Source of the DNA: an uncultured Pelagibacteraceae bacterium
Lineage (GTDB): Bacteria; Pseudomonadota; Alphaproteobacteria; Pelagibacterales; Pelagibacteraceae
Reading direction: 5' to 3'
Assembly (NCBI GenBank): GCA_902555465.1
Contig: CACDSN010000002.1
Coordinates: forward strand, 35,900-99,899
DNA length: 64,000 bases
Made by a program: the position numbers and the translations under genes. Each line of letters opens with the position of its first letter. The stretch's first letter is position 1. The notes under the pieces were generated by a model. That model saw only the letters and a program-made list of their open reading frames with translations. It was not told the origin of the DNA and did no database searches. Shown one piece after another: positions 54,828 to 64,000 of this stretch.

Positions 54828-57800
54828 TTAATGTATTTTTAACGTTACTCCTGCGTTTTTAAGCTGTGAAATAGTCTTCTGATCAATTTTTCTTTTTTCA
54901 CTCAATTTATATTGATGTGCTTTATTATTATTATAAATTTTAAGAAAAACATTTGTTTCTCCAGGTAAAGAAATAAGTTTTTTAATTTGATTTAAATTAT
55001 TTAAACTCGATGATTGGATTTCTATTGATTTGATTGGTATATTCGTTAAATCATTAATTTTTGTAATTGTTCTTACATTTATTCTTGTTGAAGCTCCATC
55101 AGGAGAAACATTTTTAACTAAATTCATGAAAATAGAATTTCCTTCTTTAAGAGTATCTCTTTTTTGTTCAAATAAATCTGAAAATATAAATAGTTCAAAT
55201 ACGCCTCCTAAATCTGTAAATTTAATAATCGCGTATGAGAGACCTTTTTGATTCTTTTTTTCCTGAATTTTTAAAATTGTAGCCGCAATTACTCCTTCCC
55301 TTTTATTTTCATCAATTTGATAATCTCTAAAATTAATGATGTTATATTCAGAAAAGAAGTTCTTATATTGATTGAGAGGATGGTCAGAAATAAAAAAACC
55401 TAAAGTTTCAAATTCTTTAGATAACCTCTCTTCAAATTGAAAATCATTAGTTTTAAATATTAGATTATTATCATTTTCATCATCTTGGTCGTCAAATAAA
55501 TTAATTTGATTTAAAGATTTATTTTCGAATAAATTTTTTGATTTTAAAATTAAATTAGGGATAGACTCAAACAATGCCTTTCTATTACTATTAAAACTAT
55601 CAAATGCACCCGCTTTAACCAAACCTTCAAGTTGAAGTTTGTTTATGTCTTTCGGATCTGCTCTTTTAATAAAATCGTATAAACTTTTAAATTTTCCATT
55701 TAGATTTCTCTCTTTTATTAAATTTGATATAGCTTCATAGCCAACATTTTTTATAGCTCCAAGAGCATAATAAAAATTTTTATCATCTGATGTAAAATCT
55801 GCAAAACAATTGTTTATGTCAGGTCTTACAATATTTATTTTCATTCTTTTTAATTCCTCGTAAAACTCGCTTAATTTTTTTTGATTAGATAGCTCCATCG
55901 ACATTGAGGCAGAGAAAAATTCGTTTGGGTAGTGTGTTTTTAAAAAAGCTGTTTGATATGCTATTATTGCATAAGCTGCAGCATGACTTTTATTAAATCC
56001 ATATTCAGCAAATGGTTCAATTTTCATAAAAATTCCAGCTGCTATATCTTTTGCTATTCCATTTTTTTCTGCACCGTTAATAAATCTTTGTTTTTGTTTT
56101 TCTAATTCAGCTCTCTTTTTTTTACCCATAGCCCTTCTAAGTATATCCGCTTCTCCAGGTGTAAATCCTGATAATATTTGAGCTATTTGCATCACTTGTT
56201 CTTGGTATATTATAACTCCATATGTAGGTTCTAAAATTTCTTTAAGTTTAGGATGTAAATAATCAGGTTGTTTTCTTCCATGTTTGCAATCATTATATAT
56301 AGGAATGTTACTCATCGGCCCAGGCCTATATAATGCTACCAAAGCAATAATATCTTCAAGTCTATTAGGTTTCATATTTAATAAAGCATCTTTCATTCCT
56401 GAACTTTCTAGCTGAAATAGTCCAATTGTTTTACCTTCAGATAATAAATCAAAAACTTTTTGATCCTCGTAATTAATTTTCTCAATATCAAAATTGATAT
56501 TTTTTTTTTCTTTGATTATTTTTTGTGCTTTATTTATTACAGTTAAAGTTTTCAAACCCAAAAAGTCAAATTTGACTAATCCAGCATTCTCAGCTGAGTA
56601 CATATCAAATTGTGTTGAGGGTAATAATAAATTTGAAGTTTGATCTTTATATAATGGAACAATAGTATTTAATTTTTTATCTGCAATTACAACACCTGCG
56701 GCGTGTGTAGCAAAATTTCTATTTAAACCCTCTAATTTTAAGGACAAATCAATTAATTTTTTAACTCTTTTGTCATCATGTATTAATTTTTGCAAACGTG
56801 GTTCGGAATTTATACATTCCTGAAGTTTCATAGGTCTAGAAGGATCAAATGGTATCATTTTACAAATTGAGTCAACAAATCCATATGGTAAACCAAGAAC
56901 CCGACCTACATCTCTGATTACCATCCTGGCCTTAAGTTTTCCAAATGTAATGATGTGCGCAACGCTATCTTCGTATTTAGTATTTAAATAATTAAATACT
57001 AAGTCTCTTTTTTCCTCACAAAAATCTATATCAAAATCTGGCATAGAGATTCTATCAGGGTTTAAAAATCTTTCAAAAATTAAATTAAATTTAATTGGAT
57101 CTATATCAGTTATTGATAAACACCAGGCTACAAGCGAGCCTGCGCCTGAGCCCCGACCAGGACCAACGGGAATATCATTTTTTTTTGACCACTTTATATA
57201 ATCAGACACAATTAAAAAATAACTTGAATATTTCATTTGATTAATAATTTTTATTTCGTGATTTAGACGTTGTTTATACTCATTAAATATTTCATCTTTA
57301 ATTTGATTTTTTTGAATATCTATTAAATTTTTATTAAATTTTTCTTCCAAGCCTTTATAAGCTTGCAATTCTAGAATTTTATCAGGACTTGTTTCTTTAT
57401 CTGAGATAATTTCCGGTAATAACGGTCTAGAATAATTAGCTTTAAAATTACATTTATAAGGCAAATAATAGTTATTTGACAATGCTTCAGGTAGGTCTGA
57501 AAACAATTCAAACATTTCTTTATCAGATTTAAGGTAATGATTTGCAGATAATCTAATTCTATCTTTATCAGATATATAAGATTTATGTTTTATGCATAAT
57601 AAAGCGTCATGTGCTTCATGCATAGCTTTATCGATATAGAAAACCTCATGTGTTGCGATAATCGGTATATTTAATCTATTAGAGATATTTAAATTATAAT
57701 TTTCAAATTGCTTTTCATTTATATCATTATGTCTCTGGATTTCTAAATAAAAATCATTCTTAAAATGATGATTAAGATTTTTATATAAATCATTTAAATC

Positions 57801-58244
57801 TTGTAATTTATTTTTAATAAAAAATTTTCCAGAAAGTGAGTTTAAGGATCCTGATAAAACAATAATGCCATTTGGATTATCAAATAAATCCTTTAAATCA
57901 CAATAAGGCAATGAGTTGGTAACATTTTTTAAATAAGAGTCAGATGATAATTTTAAAATTCTTTCATATCCAATATGATTTTTTGCTATTAAAGGGATAA
58001 TGCCTATTTCCTCATTAAATTTAAAATTTATTTGAGTTCCTATGATTGGTTGAGTTCCAGCTTTTGAGATTTCTTCAGAAAATTCGAGTGCGCCACACAG
58101 ATTTGAAGTATCTGATAAACCCAAAGATTTAATTTTTTTTTCTTTACAAAAATCTTTTAAATCATCAATTTTAACTGCACCTTCACAAATAGAATACTGG
58201 GTATGTATTTTTAAATGATTATAACTTTGATTATTTTCTTGCAT
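54828..58244 (-). CDS. dnaE: DNA polymerase III subunit alpha
   Basis: Replicative polymerase. The N-terminal PHP domain begins HLKIHTQYSICEGAVKI and the palm holds GPGRGSGAGSLVAWCL near residue 362 and PDFDIDFCEEKRDLV near 401 with two catalytic Asp residues; the third is expected later. LYRPGPMSNIPIY and YGVIIYQEQVMQIA mark the fingers, and HHH and OB-fold regions follow (about 850-1080). 1138 residues is close to the family length of 1140-1180. It overlaps lolD by 14 bp, the usual alphaproteobacterial neighbour. Confidence 0.97.
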   Translation of the reverse strand: MQENNQSYNHLKIHTQYSICEGAVKIDDLKDFCKEKKIKSLGLSDTSNLCGALEFSEEISKAGTQPIIGTQINFKFNEEIGIIPLIAKNHIGYERILKLSSDSYLKNVTNSLPYCDLKDLFDNPNGIIVLSGSLNSLSGKFFIKNKLQDLNDLYKNLNHHFKNDFYLEIQRHNDINEKQFENYNLNISNRLNIPIIATHEVFYIDKAMHEAHDALLCIKHKSYISDKDRIRLSANHYLKSDKEMFELFSDLPEALSNNYYLPYKCNFKANYSRPLLPEIISDKETSPDKILELQAYKGLEEKFNKNLIDIQKNQIKDEIFNEYKQRLNHEIKIINQMKYSSYFLIVSDYIKWSKKNDIPVGPGRGSGAGSLVAWCLSITDIDPIKFNLIFERFLNPDRISMPDFDIDFCEEKRDLVFNYLNTKYEDSVAHIITFGKLKARMVIRDVGRVLGLPYGFVDSICKMIPFDPSRPMKLQECINSEPRLQKLIHDDKRVKKLIDLSLKLEGLNRNFATHAAGVVIADKKLNTIVPLYKDQTSNLLLPSTQFDMYSAENAGLVKFDFLGLKTLTVINKAQKIIKEKKNINFDIEKINYEDQKVFDLLSEGKTIGLFQLESSGMKDALLNMKPNRLEDIIALVALYRPGPMSNIPIYNDCKHGRKQPDYLHPKLKEILEPTYGVIIYQEQVMQIAQILSGFTPGEADILRRAMGKKKRAELEKQKQRFINGAEKNGIAKDIAAGIFMKIEPFAEYGFNKSHAAAYAIIAYQTAFLKTHYPNEFFSASMSMELSNQKKLSEFYEELKRMKINIVRPDINNCFADFTSDDKNFYYALGAIKNVGYEAISNLIKERNLNGKFKSLYDFIKRADPKDINKLQLEGLVKAGAFDSFNSNRKALFESIPNLILKSKNLFENKSLNQINLFDDQDDENDNNLIFKTNDFQFEERLSKEFETLGFFISDHPLNQYKNFFSEYNIINFRDYQIDENKREGVIAATILKIQEKKNQKGLSYAIIKFTDLGGVFELFIFSDLFEQKRDTLKEGNSIFMNLVKNVSPDGASTRINVRTITKINDLTNIPIKSIEIQSSSLNNLNQIKKLISLPGETNVFLKIYNNNKAHQYKLSEKRKIDQKTISQLKNAGVTLKIH

Positions 58245-58917
58245 TAATAGATTTCAATTTACCATTAATTAGCTGCAGTCTACAATCTGCTAAATTAGCA
58301 AAAAATCTATTATGAGTTGCATAAATTATTATTCTTTTTTCAGATTTAAGATTTAATAACAATTTAAAAAATTCTTTAGCATTTTTATGATCTAAATTAC
58401 CAGATGGTTCATCCGCAATTATAATATTAGGTGAATTTATTAAAGCACGTCCAATTGCGATTCGTTGACTTTCTCCACCTGACAATTCAGCAGGAAAATG
58501 CTTAGATCTATTTTTAAGTCCTAATTTTTTTAAAATTTTTTCAGAAATATGTATACTTTCTTTTAGTGATTTGCCGTTAGCAATACCCGCAAAAGAAATG
58601 TTTTCAATTGCAGTGAAATCACTTAGTAAGTTTTTTTCTTGATAGATAATACCAAAATAATCTGATCTAATTTTATCATTCAGCTTTACATCATTAAAAT
58701 CAATTTTATTTTTATTAATTATCAAATTGCCATTAGATGGTCGATCAATCAATGATAAAATATTTAATAATGTTGATTTACCAGATCCTGAAGGGCCAAC
58801 CAATGAATAAATAAATCCTTTTTTGAATTTAAAATTTAGATTTTTTAAAACATTAATTTTTTTTTTTTGATTATAATAATTTTTAGTTAGATTTTTAATT
58901 TCAATAAAATTACTCAT
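58231..58917 (-). CDS. lolD: Lipoprotein-releasing system ATP-binding protein LolD
   Basis: ATPase of the LolCDE extractor that sends lipoproteins from the inner membrane to LolA. Walker A is [14 protein letters not shown] near residue 41, the signature ELSGGESQRIAIGRALI near 142, Walker B NIIIADEPSGNLD near 163, and the switch His in YATHNRF near 202. 228 residues. It overlaps lolC by 8 bp. Confidence 0.94.
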   Translation of the reverse strand: MSNFIEIKNLTKNYYNQKKKINVLKNLNFKFKKGFIYSLVGPSGSGKSTLLNILSLIDRPSNGNLIINKNKIDFNDVKLNDKIRSDYFGIIYQEKNLLSDFTAIENISFAGIANGKSLKESIHISEKILKKLGLKNRSKHFPAELSGGESQRIAIGRALINSPNIIIADEPSGNLDHKNAKEFFKLLLNLKSEKRIIIYATHNRFFANLADCRLQLINGKLKSINARK

Positions 58918-60139
58918 ATTTAAGCGATTTAATTGTATCTAATTTGGATGCTTTAATTGCTGGATAAATTGAAACTAAACAAGTAATTAAAATTGAAAAC
59001 AAACTTATAACAAATATTGCAAATGGATCTATCTCGGATGGCATTTTATTAAGAAAATAAATTTCCTCTGGAAAAAGGCTAACATTAAATACCTTTGTAA
59101 TTATTAATCTTATACTTTCTATATTTATTGAAAAAATTATACCTATAATAATTCCAAAGATAGTTGAAAGTAAGCCTATTGAAAAACCAACTAAAAAGAA
59201 AATCTTAATAATTGAAATATTTTGTACTCCAATTGACTTTAATATTGCTATGTCCCTTGTTTTATTTTTTACTAATATAGTTAATCCTGATATTATATTA
59301 AAAGCTGCGATTAATATGATTAATGATAAAATTATAAACATTACATTTCTCTCAACTTTTAATGCTGAAAAGAGTGACTGATTCAAATCAGCCCATGAAT
59401 TAATTAGCTCTTTATTAAATATATCTTGAAATATTTTTTTTTTTTCCTCAATCTTTGTAGGATCTTTTAAATAAACCTCTAAATATCTTTTATTCTTATT
59501 TAAATCGAAGAAATCTTCTAAGTCTTTAAGGTTTAAAAAAGCAATATTCTGATTAAATTCATTAATTTCACTTTCAAAAATTGACTCTACAATGAAAGAT
59601 TTTTGTTTAGGTAGACTCCCTGCAATTGACATTATACTGCTTGGTGAAATTACACTAATTTTATCTCCAATATCTATATTCAAAATATAACTAAGCTCTT
59701 TACCTATAGATATATGATTATATGAAATAGATTTATTCCCATAGAAATTTTCATTATTAATTACTTTAAGCTTTTTGAAATCATTTCTTAAGTAGCCTCT
59801 TAAAATTATTCCTTTTGTATAAGTATTATGAATAATTACAGCCTCACCATTATTACTTAAAAAGAATTGTTCGGATATTTCTTTTAATTTATCATCTTTT
59901 AATTTTTTAAGATCAATTGAACTTTCATAAGGAAAAATTTTTATATGTGGATTGAAACCATTAATTTTATTTATTAATTCAGTTCTAAAACCATTCATAA
60001 CTGACATTACAATTATTAAAACTGCTACACCTAGTGAAATTCCTAAGAATGAAAAAGTTGAAATTATATTAATAAATCCATCTTTTTTTTTAGTAAATAG
60101 ATACCTAAATGCTATTTTTCTTTCTAATATTGTAATCAA
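58910..60139 (-). CDS. lolC: Lipoprotein-releasing system transmembrane protein LolC/LolE
   Basis: Membrane subunit of the lipoprotein extractor: one N-terminal helix (residues 22-48), a large periplasmic domain (about 50-265), and three C-terminal helices, as in MacB/FtsX-type permeases. AFRYLFTKKKDGFINIIS near residue 9 and VIMSVMNGFRTELINKI near 44 are LolC/E signatures. The start codon is TTG, overlapping the proS stop as TTGA. One such gene is usual in alphaproteobacteria, where LolC also serves as LolE. 409 residues. Confidence 0.93.
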   Translation of the reverse strand: MITILERKIAFRYLFTKKKDGFINIISTFSFLGISLGVAVLIIVMSVMNGFRTELINKINGFNPHIKIFPYESSIDLKKLKDDKLKEISEQFFLSNNGEAVIIHNTYTKGIILRGYLRNDFKKLKVINNENFYGNKSISYNHISIGKELSYILNIDIGDKISVISPSSIMSIAGSLPKQKSFIVESIFESEINEFNQNIAFLNLKDLEDFFDLNKNKRYLEVYLKDPTKIEEKKKIFQDIFNKELINSWADLNQSLFSALKVERNVMFIILSLIILIAAFNIISGLTILVKNKTRDIAILKSIGVQNISIIKIFFLVGFSIGLLSTIFGIIIGIIFSINIESIRLIITKVFNVSLFPEEIYFLNKMPSEIDPFAIFVISLFSILITCLVSIYPAIKASKLDTIKSLKYE

Positions 60140-61464
60140 TTGGATTTTTTATTTTTAATTGTTTTTATAATTTCATCTAGAGAAATAAATAAGGTGTCCT
60201 TAAATACTTCTTTAAATTCAATTTTTTGTTCATTAAAATTTTTTCCTATAATGATTTGAAATGGTATACCAAGTAAATTAAATTTTTTTATTTTTGAAGA
60301 TATATTTTCATCTGTATCGTCTATTAAAACATCTAAATTATGTTTTTTAAGTATATTTAAAATATTTGTAGCTTTTTCTAAATTTGAGTTATCATTTTTA
60401 TTTATAATTGGAATAATACAACAATCATATGGAGATACAGACATTGGCCACTTCATAATTTCATTCTTATCATCATATTTAGCTTCTATTATAGCTCCAA
60501 CTAATCTGGAAACTCCGACTCCATATGATCCCATTTTAACAAATTCTTTTTTTCCGTTATAGTCAACACTGGCATTCATAGGTTTTGAATACTTGTCACC
60601 AAAATAAAAAATATGCCCAACTTCTATACCTTTTGTTTTCAATCTATACTCTTCAGGAACATTTCTTTCAAACTCATTTTTATTAAATTTTTCATCAGTA
60701 ACTGAATAATAGTTCTCAAAATTTTCTCTAAGCTTTGTTAGAGAATTTTTATCAATAGTTGTTTTAGAACTATCTACTTCAAATATTCTTTTATCTGTAA
60801 AAATTTTACTTTCACCTGTATCAGCTAAAATTATAAATTCGTGAGATAAATTACCTCCAATTGGACCTGTATCTGCAGCCATTGGAATTGCTGAAAGATC
60901 CATTCGTTTAAAAGTATTCAAATATGATAGAAAAAATTTATTATACGAATACAAAGCCTCTTCGTCTGATATGTCAAATGAATAGGCGTCTTTCATATAA
61001 AATTCTCTACATCTCATTATTCCAAATCTTGGTCTAAGTTCGTCTCTGAACTTCCATTGAATATGATATAATAATTGTGGCAATGATTTGTATGATTTTA
61101 CTGAAGATCTAAAAATTTCAGTAACTAACTCTTCATTTGTTGGACCGTATAACATTTCTCTATTTTGACGGTCCTTAATTCTCAACATCTCCTCACCATA
61201 ATCATCATATCTACCACTCTCTTTCCAAATTTCACTGGATTGGATGGTTGGCATTAATATTTCTTGAACACCTACTCTATTTTGTTCTTCTCTAACTATT
61301 TGTTCTATTTTTTTCATTACCTTGAATCCCAAAGGAAGCCAGGAATAAATACCAGTGGATGACTGTTTTATCATTCCTGTTCTAAGCATTAATTGATGAG
61401 ATTTAATTTTCGCTTCAGTAGGGTTGTTTTTTAGAATAGGAATAAAGGATTTTGAAAAATACAT
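60136..61464 (-). CDS. proS: Prolyl-tRNA synthetase, short alphaproteobacterial type
   Basis: Class II synthetase. Motif 1 region GIYSWLPLGFKVMKKIEQIVREE near residue 38-60, motif 2 region QIQWKFRDELRPRFGIMRCREF near 136, and motif 3 region YGVGVSRLVGAIIEA near 308. At 442 residues it lacks the inserted editing domain found in E. coli ProRS, which is normal for alphaproteobacteria. It overlaps lolC by 4 bp. Confidence 0.96.
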   Translation of the reverse strand: MYFSKSFIPILKNNPTEAKIKSHQLMLRTGMIKQSSTGIYSWLPLGFKVMKKIEQIVREEQNRVGVQEILMPTIQSSEIWKESGRYDDYGEEMLRIKDRQNREMLYGPTNEELVTEIFRSSVKSYKSLPQLLYHIQWKFRDELRPRFGIMRCREFYMKDAYSFDISDEEALYSYNKFFLSYLNTFKRMDLSAIPMAADTGPIGGNLSHEFIILADTGESKIFTDKRIFEVDSSKTTIDKNSLTKLRENFENYYSVTDEKFNKNEFERNVPEEYRLKTKGIEVGHIFYFGDKYSKPMNASVDYNGKKEFVKMGSYGVGVSRLVGAIIEAKYDDKNEIMKWPMSVSPYDCCIIPIINKNDNSNLEKATNILNILKKHNLDVLIDDTDENISSKIKKFNLLGIPFQIIIGKNFNEQKIEFKEVFKDTLFISLDEIIKTIKNKKSN

Positions 61465-61472
61465 AGTTTAAA

Positions 61473-61718
61473 TTACATCAAAAAATTTCTTAGGTTAAGA
61501 TAATTATTTTGTACTAAATTAAATATTATTAAAAATAATACTGTAGATATAACTGTAGTATATATAAATTTCTTAACAATTTTTGGATTTTCGGGTGAAC
61601 CTGGGTCTTCTCCCTCTATTTTTCTGTTTTTATCTCTATTAACATCCATCGGTAATAAAGAAAAAAATACTATCCACCAAATTATTACAAAAATAACGAT
61701 TGATCCCGTTATACTCAA
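61473..61718 (-). CDS. DUF1467 family small membrane protein
   Basis: 81 residues with two membrane helices (about residues 4-23 and 52-70) and a polar loop with GEDPGSPENPKI. The FVIIWWIVFFSLLPM start is typical of DUF1467, a family conserved between rnj and proS in alphaproteobacteria. The start codon appears to be TTG. It lies 1 bp after rnj. Function is unknown; membrane location is the only supported statement. Confidence 0.82.
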   Translation of the reverse strand: MSITGSIVIFVIIWWIVFFSLLPMDVNRDKNRKIEGEDPGSPENPKIVKKFIYTTVISTVLFLIIFNLVQNNYLNLRNFLM

Positions 61719-61719
61719 T

Positions 61720-63378
61720 TTATATCCTTATAAGCTTGATACTAGTAATAGGTTTTTTACCTGTTATTTCCTTGGTAATTTTTCTACATGAAATCTTGAT
61801 TGCATCGATAATATTATCTTTTTGATTTTGATTATTTAATGAAAAGGTTCTTGTAGTTTTTTCTATTATATTTTCAAGTTCATACTTGTAATCATCATCA
61901 TTATTAATTGGTAAACCAGAATAATTAAAAATTGGTTTATTATGAATATTTCCTTTAGGTGTAACTAAAATTGTAACATCAAGAATTCCGTTTGCTGATA
62001 TATTTTTTCTCTCTTTAATTGATCGGGAATCTTCCTCAACAGCTATATTTCCATCGACATATAGTCTACCACTTGGAGCTTTATCAAAAACTTCTGGTTG
62101 ATCGCCTGGGGAAATTTTAACAATATCTCCATTCTCAACCTTAACTGTATATGGAATTTGCATTTCTTTAGCAAATTTAATATGTTCAATCATATGCCGA
62201 TGTTCACCGTGAACTGGAATAATTGACTTTGGTCTTATCCATTCATACATATCTTTTAAATCTTCTCTATTTGGATGACCAGAAACATGAATAAATTCAT
62301 TTTCCTCTGAAATGACCTCTATTCCTTCTCTTACCAATTGATTATGTAATTTATAAAGTTTTTTTTCATTTCCTGGAATTATTTTTGAAGAAAATATAAC
62401 CGCATCTCCTCTTTCAATAAAAACATCTGGATGATTATAGTTTGCAATTCGCATCATTGCTCCCATTGGTTCTCCTTGACTTCCTGTACAAAGGTATATT
62501 ATTTTTTCTCTTGAAATATTTTTAACATCTCTAGGATCAATTGGATCAATAACATTTTTTAAGTAACCACATTCTCTTGCTGCCTTAAAAATTCTATGCA
62601 TAGATCTTCCTACAAGAGATATTTGTCTATCAGTTTTTTCTGCACAATAAAATACACTTTCCATTCTAGCCACGTTTGAAGCAAATGATGTAACGATAAT
62701 TCTTTTTTTTAGTCTCTCAATAACACTCAGCATATTTTTTCTAACATCCATTTCAGATCCAGATCTTCCCATGCTAAAAACATTTGTTGAGTCGCAGACC
62801 ATTGCTAAAACTCCTTCATCACCAATTTTTTTTAATTTATCTTCATCAATTTTATTTCCAATAAGGGGATTTGGATCGCATTTCCAATCTCCCGTATGAA
62901 GGATTGTACCTGCAGGAGTATTTATTTTTAGTCCATTTGGCTCAAGAATTGAGTGTGTTAATGTTACAAATTCTATTTTAAATGGACTTAAATCTAAAGT
63001 TCCATTTAATTCAACTATTTTTAAATAAGAACTAACATCAATTTTCTTTTCTCTAAATTTTTCTCTTACCAATACAGCTGTGAAAGGTGTAGCGTATATA
63101 TTGCATTTTAATTTTGGCCATATATGAGCAATTGCACCTATATGGTCCTCATGAGCGTGTGTTAACACAATGCCCAAAACATCATCTTTTTTATCAACAA
63201 TAAATCCTGGATCAGGATATATTAGGTCAATTCCAGGAATACTATCATCCGCGAAAGTTACACCGACATCCACAATTATCCATTTTTGATTTTCTGAATT
63301 ACCGTAAGCGTAAAGATTAAGGTTCATTCCAATTTCACCTGAACCACCAAGTGGACAAAATAACAATTCTTCCTTCAT
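61720..63378 (-). CDS. rnj: Ribonuclease J
   Basis: Metallo-beta-lactamase-fold RNase with 5'-3' exonuclease and endonuclease activity, important in RNA turnover. The zinc motif is VLTHAHEDHIGAIAHIW near residue 71, the second metal His is in ILHTGDWKCDPNP near residue 160, and the beta-CASP domain follows with ACTGSQGE-like YLCTGSQGEPMGAM near residue 296 and VSGHPNREDL near 370. 552 residues is standard. It abuts coaX by 3 bp. Confidence 0.95.
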   Translation of the reverse strand: MKEELLFCPLGGSGEIGMNLNLYAYGNSENQKWIIVDVGVTFADDSIPGIDLIYPDPGFIVDKKDDVLGIVLTHAHEDHIGAIAHIWPKLKCNIYATPFTAVLVREKFREKKIDVSSYLKIVELNGTLDLSPFKIEFVTLTHSILEPNGLKINTPAGTILHTGDWKCDPNPLIGNKIDEDKLKKIGDEGVLAMVCDSTNVFSMGRSGSEMDVRKNMLSVIERLKKRIIVTSFASNVARMESVFYCAEKTDRQISLVGRSMHRIFKAARECGYLKNVIDPIDPRDVKNISREKIIYLCTGSQGEPMGAMMRIANYNHPDVFIERGDAVIFSSKIIPGNEKKLYKLHNQLVREGIEVISEENEFIHVSGHPNREDLKDMYEWIRPKSIIPVHGEHRHMIEHIKFAKEMQIPYTVKVENGDIVKISPGDQPEVFDKAPSGRLYVDGNIAVEEDSRSIKERKNISANGILDVTILVTPKGNIHNKPIFNYSGLPINNDDDYKYELENIIEKTTRTFSLNNQNQKDNIIDAIKISCRKITKEITGKKPITSIKLIRI

Positions 63379-63381
63379 AAA

Positions 63382-64000
63382 TTAAATCAAATATTTCGTA
63401 ATTTTAACAATTCCTTTTATAGTTAAATCTTTATCTACCTTACACTTCGTATTAATTGAGTTTTTATATAAATTTGCTAGACCACCTGTTAATACTACTT
63501 TAAAATTAACTTTCGTTTGTCTTTTAATTAATTTAATCATATTGTCAATTAAACCTGCGTAACCCCAATAAAAGCCTGACCTAACTGCGTCATTTGTGTT
63601 TTTTCCAATGACATTTGTAATTTTTTTTAAGTTAATTTCAGGAATTAACGATGCTTTAGAGGATAAGGTATTTAAAGATAAATTGATTCCAGGTGAAATT
63701 ATTCCACCTAAATATTTTTTTTTGATTAGTACATCAAATGTAGTTGCAGTACCAAAATCAATTATTATATAATTATTTTTTAAGTCAATTGCTGCAATTG
63801 AATTTGCTAATCTATCAGATCCTACTTGTTTTTTATTTACGTTTATATCAATTAGCTTTTTTAATTTAAGTTGTTTAATCTCTATTATTTTTTTATTAAA
63901 GTTTAATTTAAAGTAAGATGAAAATAAATTGTATACTTTAGGTACCACGCTACTGAACACAATATAATCTATTTTTTTTTTATTTAGTTTAAAATTTTTA
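63382..64000 (-). CDS. coaX: Type III pantothenate kinase, N-terminus outside window
   Basis: First step of coenzyme A synthesis. The ORF-track start is a GTG, but the frame is open through the right edge and the upstream residues KLNKKKIDYIVFSSVVPK match the family, so the gene is partial. CoaX features: IIIDFGTATTFDVL with the catalytic Asp region, GGIISPGINLS, GFYWGYAGLIDNMI, and VVLTGGLANL. The N-terminal DxGNT ATP motif lies outside. Roughly 206 residues remain of about 255-260. It precedes rnj, as in alphaproteobacteria. Confidence 0.92.
   Translation of the reverse strand, partial: KNFKLNKKKIDYIVFSSVVPKVYNLFSSYFKLNFNKKIIEIKQLKLKKLIDINVNKKQVGSDRLANSIAAIDLKNNYIIIDFGTATTFDVLIKKKYLGGIISPGINLSLNTLSSKASLIPEINLKKITNVIGKNTNDAVRSGFYWGYAGLIDNMIKLIKRQTKVNFKVVLTGGLANLYKNSINTKCKVDKDLTIKGIVKITKYLI

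Noticed and set aside
1-64000. Mobile elements, CRISPR arrays, prophage or defence islands
   Set aside because: No transposase, integrase, spaced direct repeats, restriction genes or phage structural genes appear in any frame; gene order is that of core alphaproteobacterial operons throughout.

Overview
The window is a stretch of core chromosome from a genome-streamlined alphaproteobacterium, almost certainly a member of Pelagibacterales (SAR11). The base composition is very AT-rich. Spacing between genes is close to zero, with many 1-, 4- and 8-20-bp overlaps. The gene order matches the classic alphaproteobacterial order block after block, but many usual members are missing. All three tRNAs carry an encoded CCA end. 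I see no insertion sequence, phage gene, integrase, CRISPR array or toxin-antitoxin operon. No interval longer than about 300 bases is empty: the largest non-coding stretch (15534-15954) holds two tRNA genes, and the next ones hold the aapJ control region with tRNA-Arg, the xre upstream region and the rpsB leader.

Layout, left to right. 1-7847 (minus) is one run: dgt, argS, a small membrane protein, nagZ, scpA, scpB, tatA, tatB, tatC, serS (cut by the window edge). 7898-8991 (plus) is erpA-xthA. 8983-15533 (minus) is valS, ilvD, a mannose-1-phosphate guanylyltransferase and an Ldh2-family dehydrogenase. 15651-16323 holds tRNA-Cys, tRNA-Asn and a convergent XRE regulator. 16479-27059 (minus) is ntrY-ntrX, trkA-trkH, tRNA-Arg and the aapJQMP amino-acid ABC transporter. 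27097-29163 (plus) is ispDF-pgpA-pncC. 29140-35606 (minus) is tpiA, secG, pyrG, kdsA, eno, ftsB, lipA, ratA. 35668-43065 (plus) is a PpiD-like protein, trpE-G-D-C, lexA, gltX. 43042-54702 (minus) is the envelope and translation run rpsB, tsf, frr, uppS, cdsA, dxr, bamA, ompH, fabZ, lpxD, lpxA, lpxI, lpxB. 54828-64000 (minus) is coaX (cut by the window edge), rnj, a DUF1467 protein, proS, lolC, lolD, dnaE.

The genes form coherent functions: outer-membrane building (lipid A and Kdo: lpxA/B/D/I, kdsA, fabZ; BamA/Skp; LolCD; UppS; NagZ), isoprenoid precursors (ispDF, dxr, uppS), tryptophan synthesis, six aminoacyl-tRNA synthetases, chromosome segregation (ScpAB), replication and SOS (DnaE, LexA), and nitrogen sensing plus amino-acid uptake (NtrYX next to AapJQMP).

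The most useful non-gene signals are a perfect GTTC-N7-GTTC SOS box plus a second near-perfect one in front of lexA, two abutting palindromes at the predicted start of aapJ transcription, a strong intercistronic hairpin after aapJ, a structured rpsB leader, and a perfect 11-bp inverted repeat against tRNA-Asn. The most useful gene-level observations are local losses from conserved alphaproteobacterial operons (pyrH, rseP, pdhABC-lpd, ntrBC-dusB, moaC-moeA, comEC, gltA), a swapped fabZ/lpxD order, and proteins trimmed of a domain (NtrY without PAS, PpiD without a recognisable parvulin domain, a possible remnant of a SPOR protein). I found no wholly new multi-gene system here.
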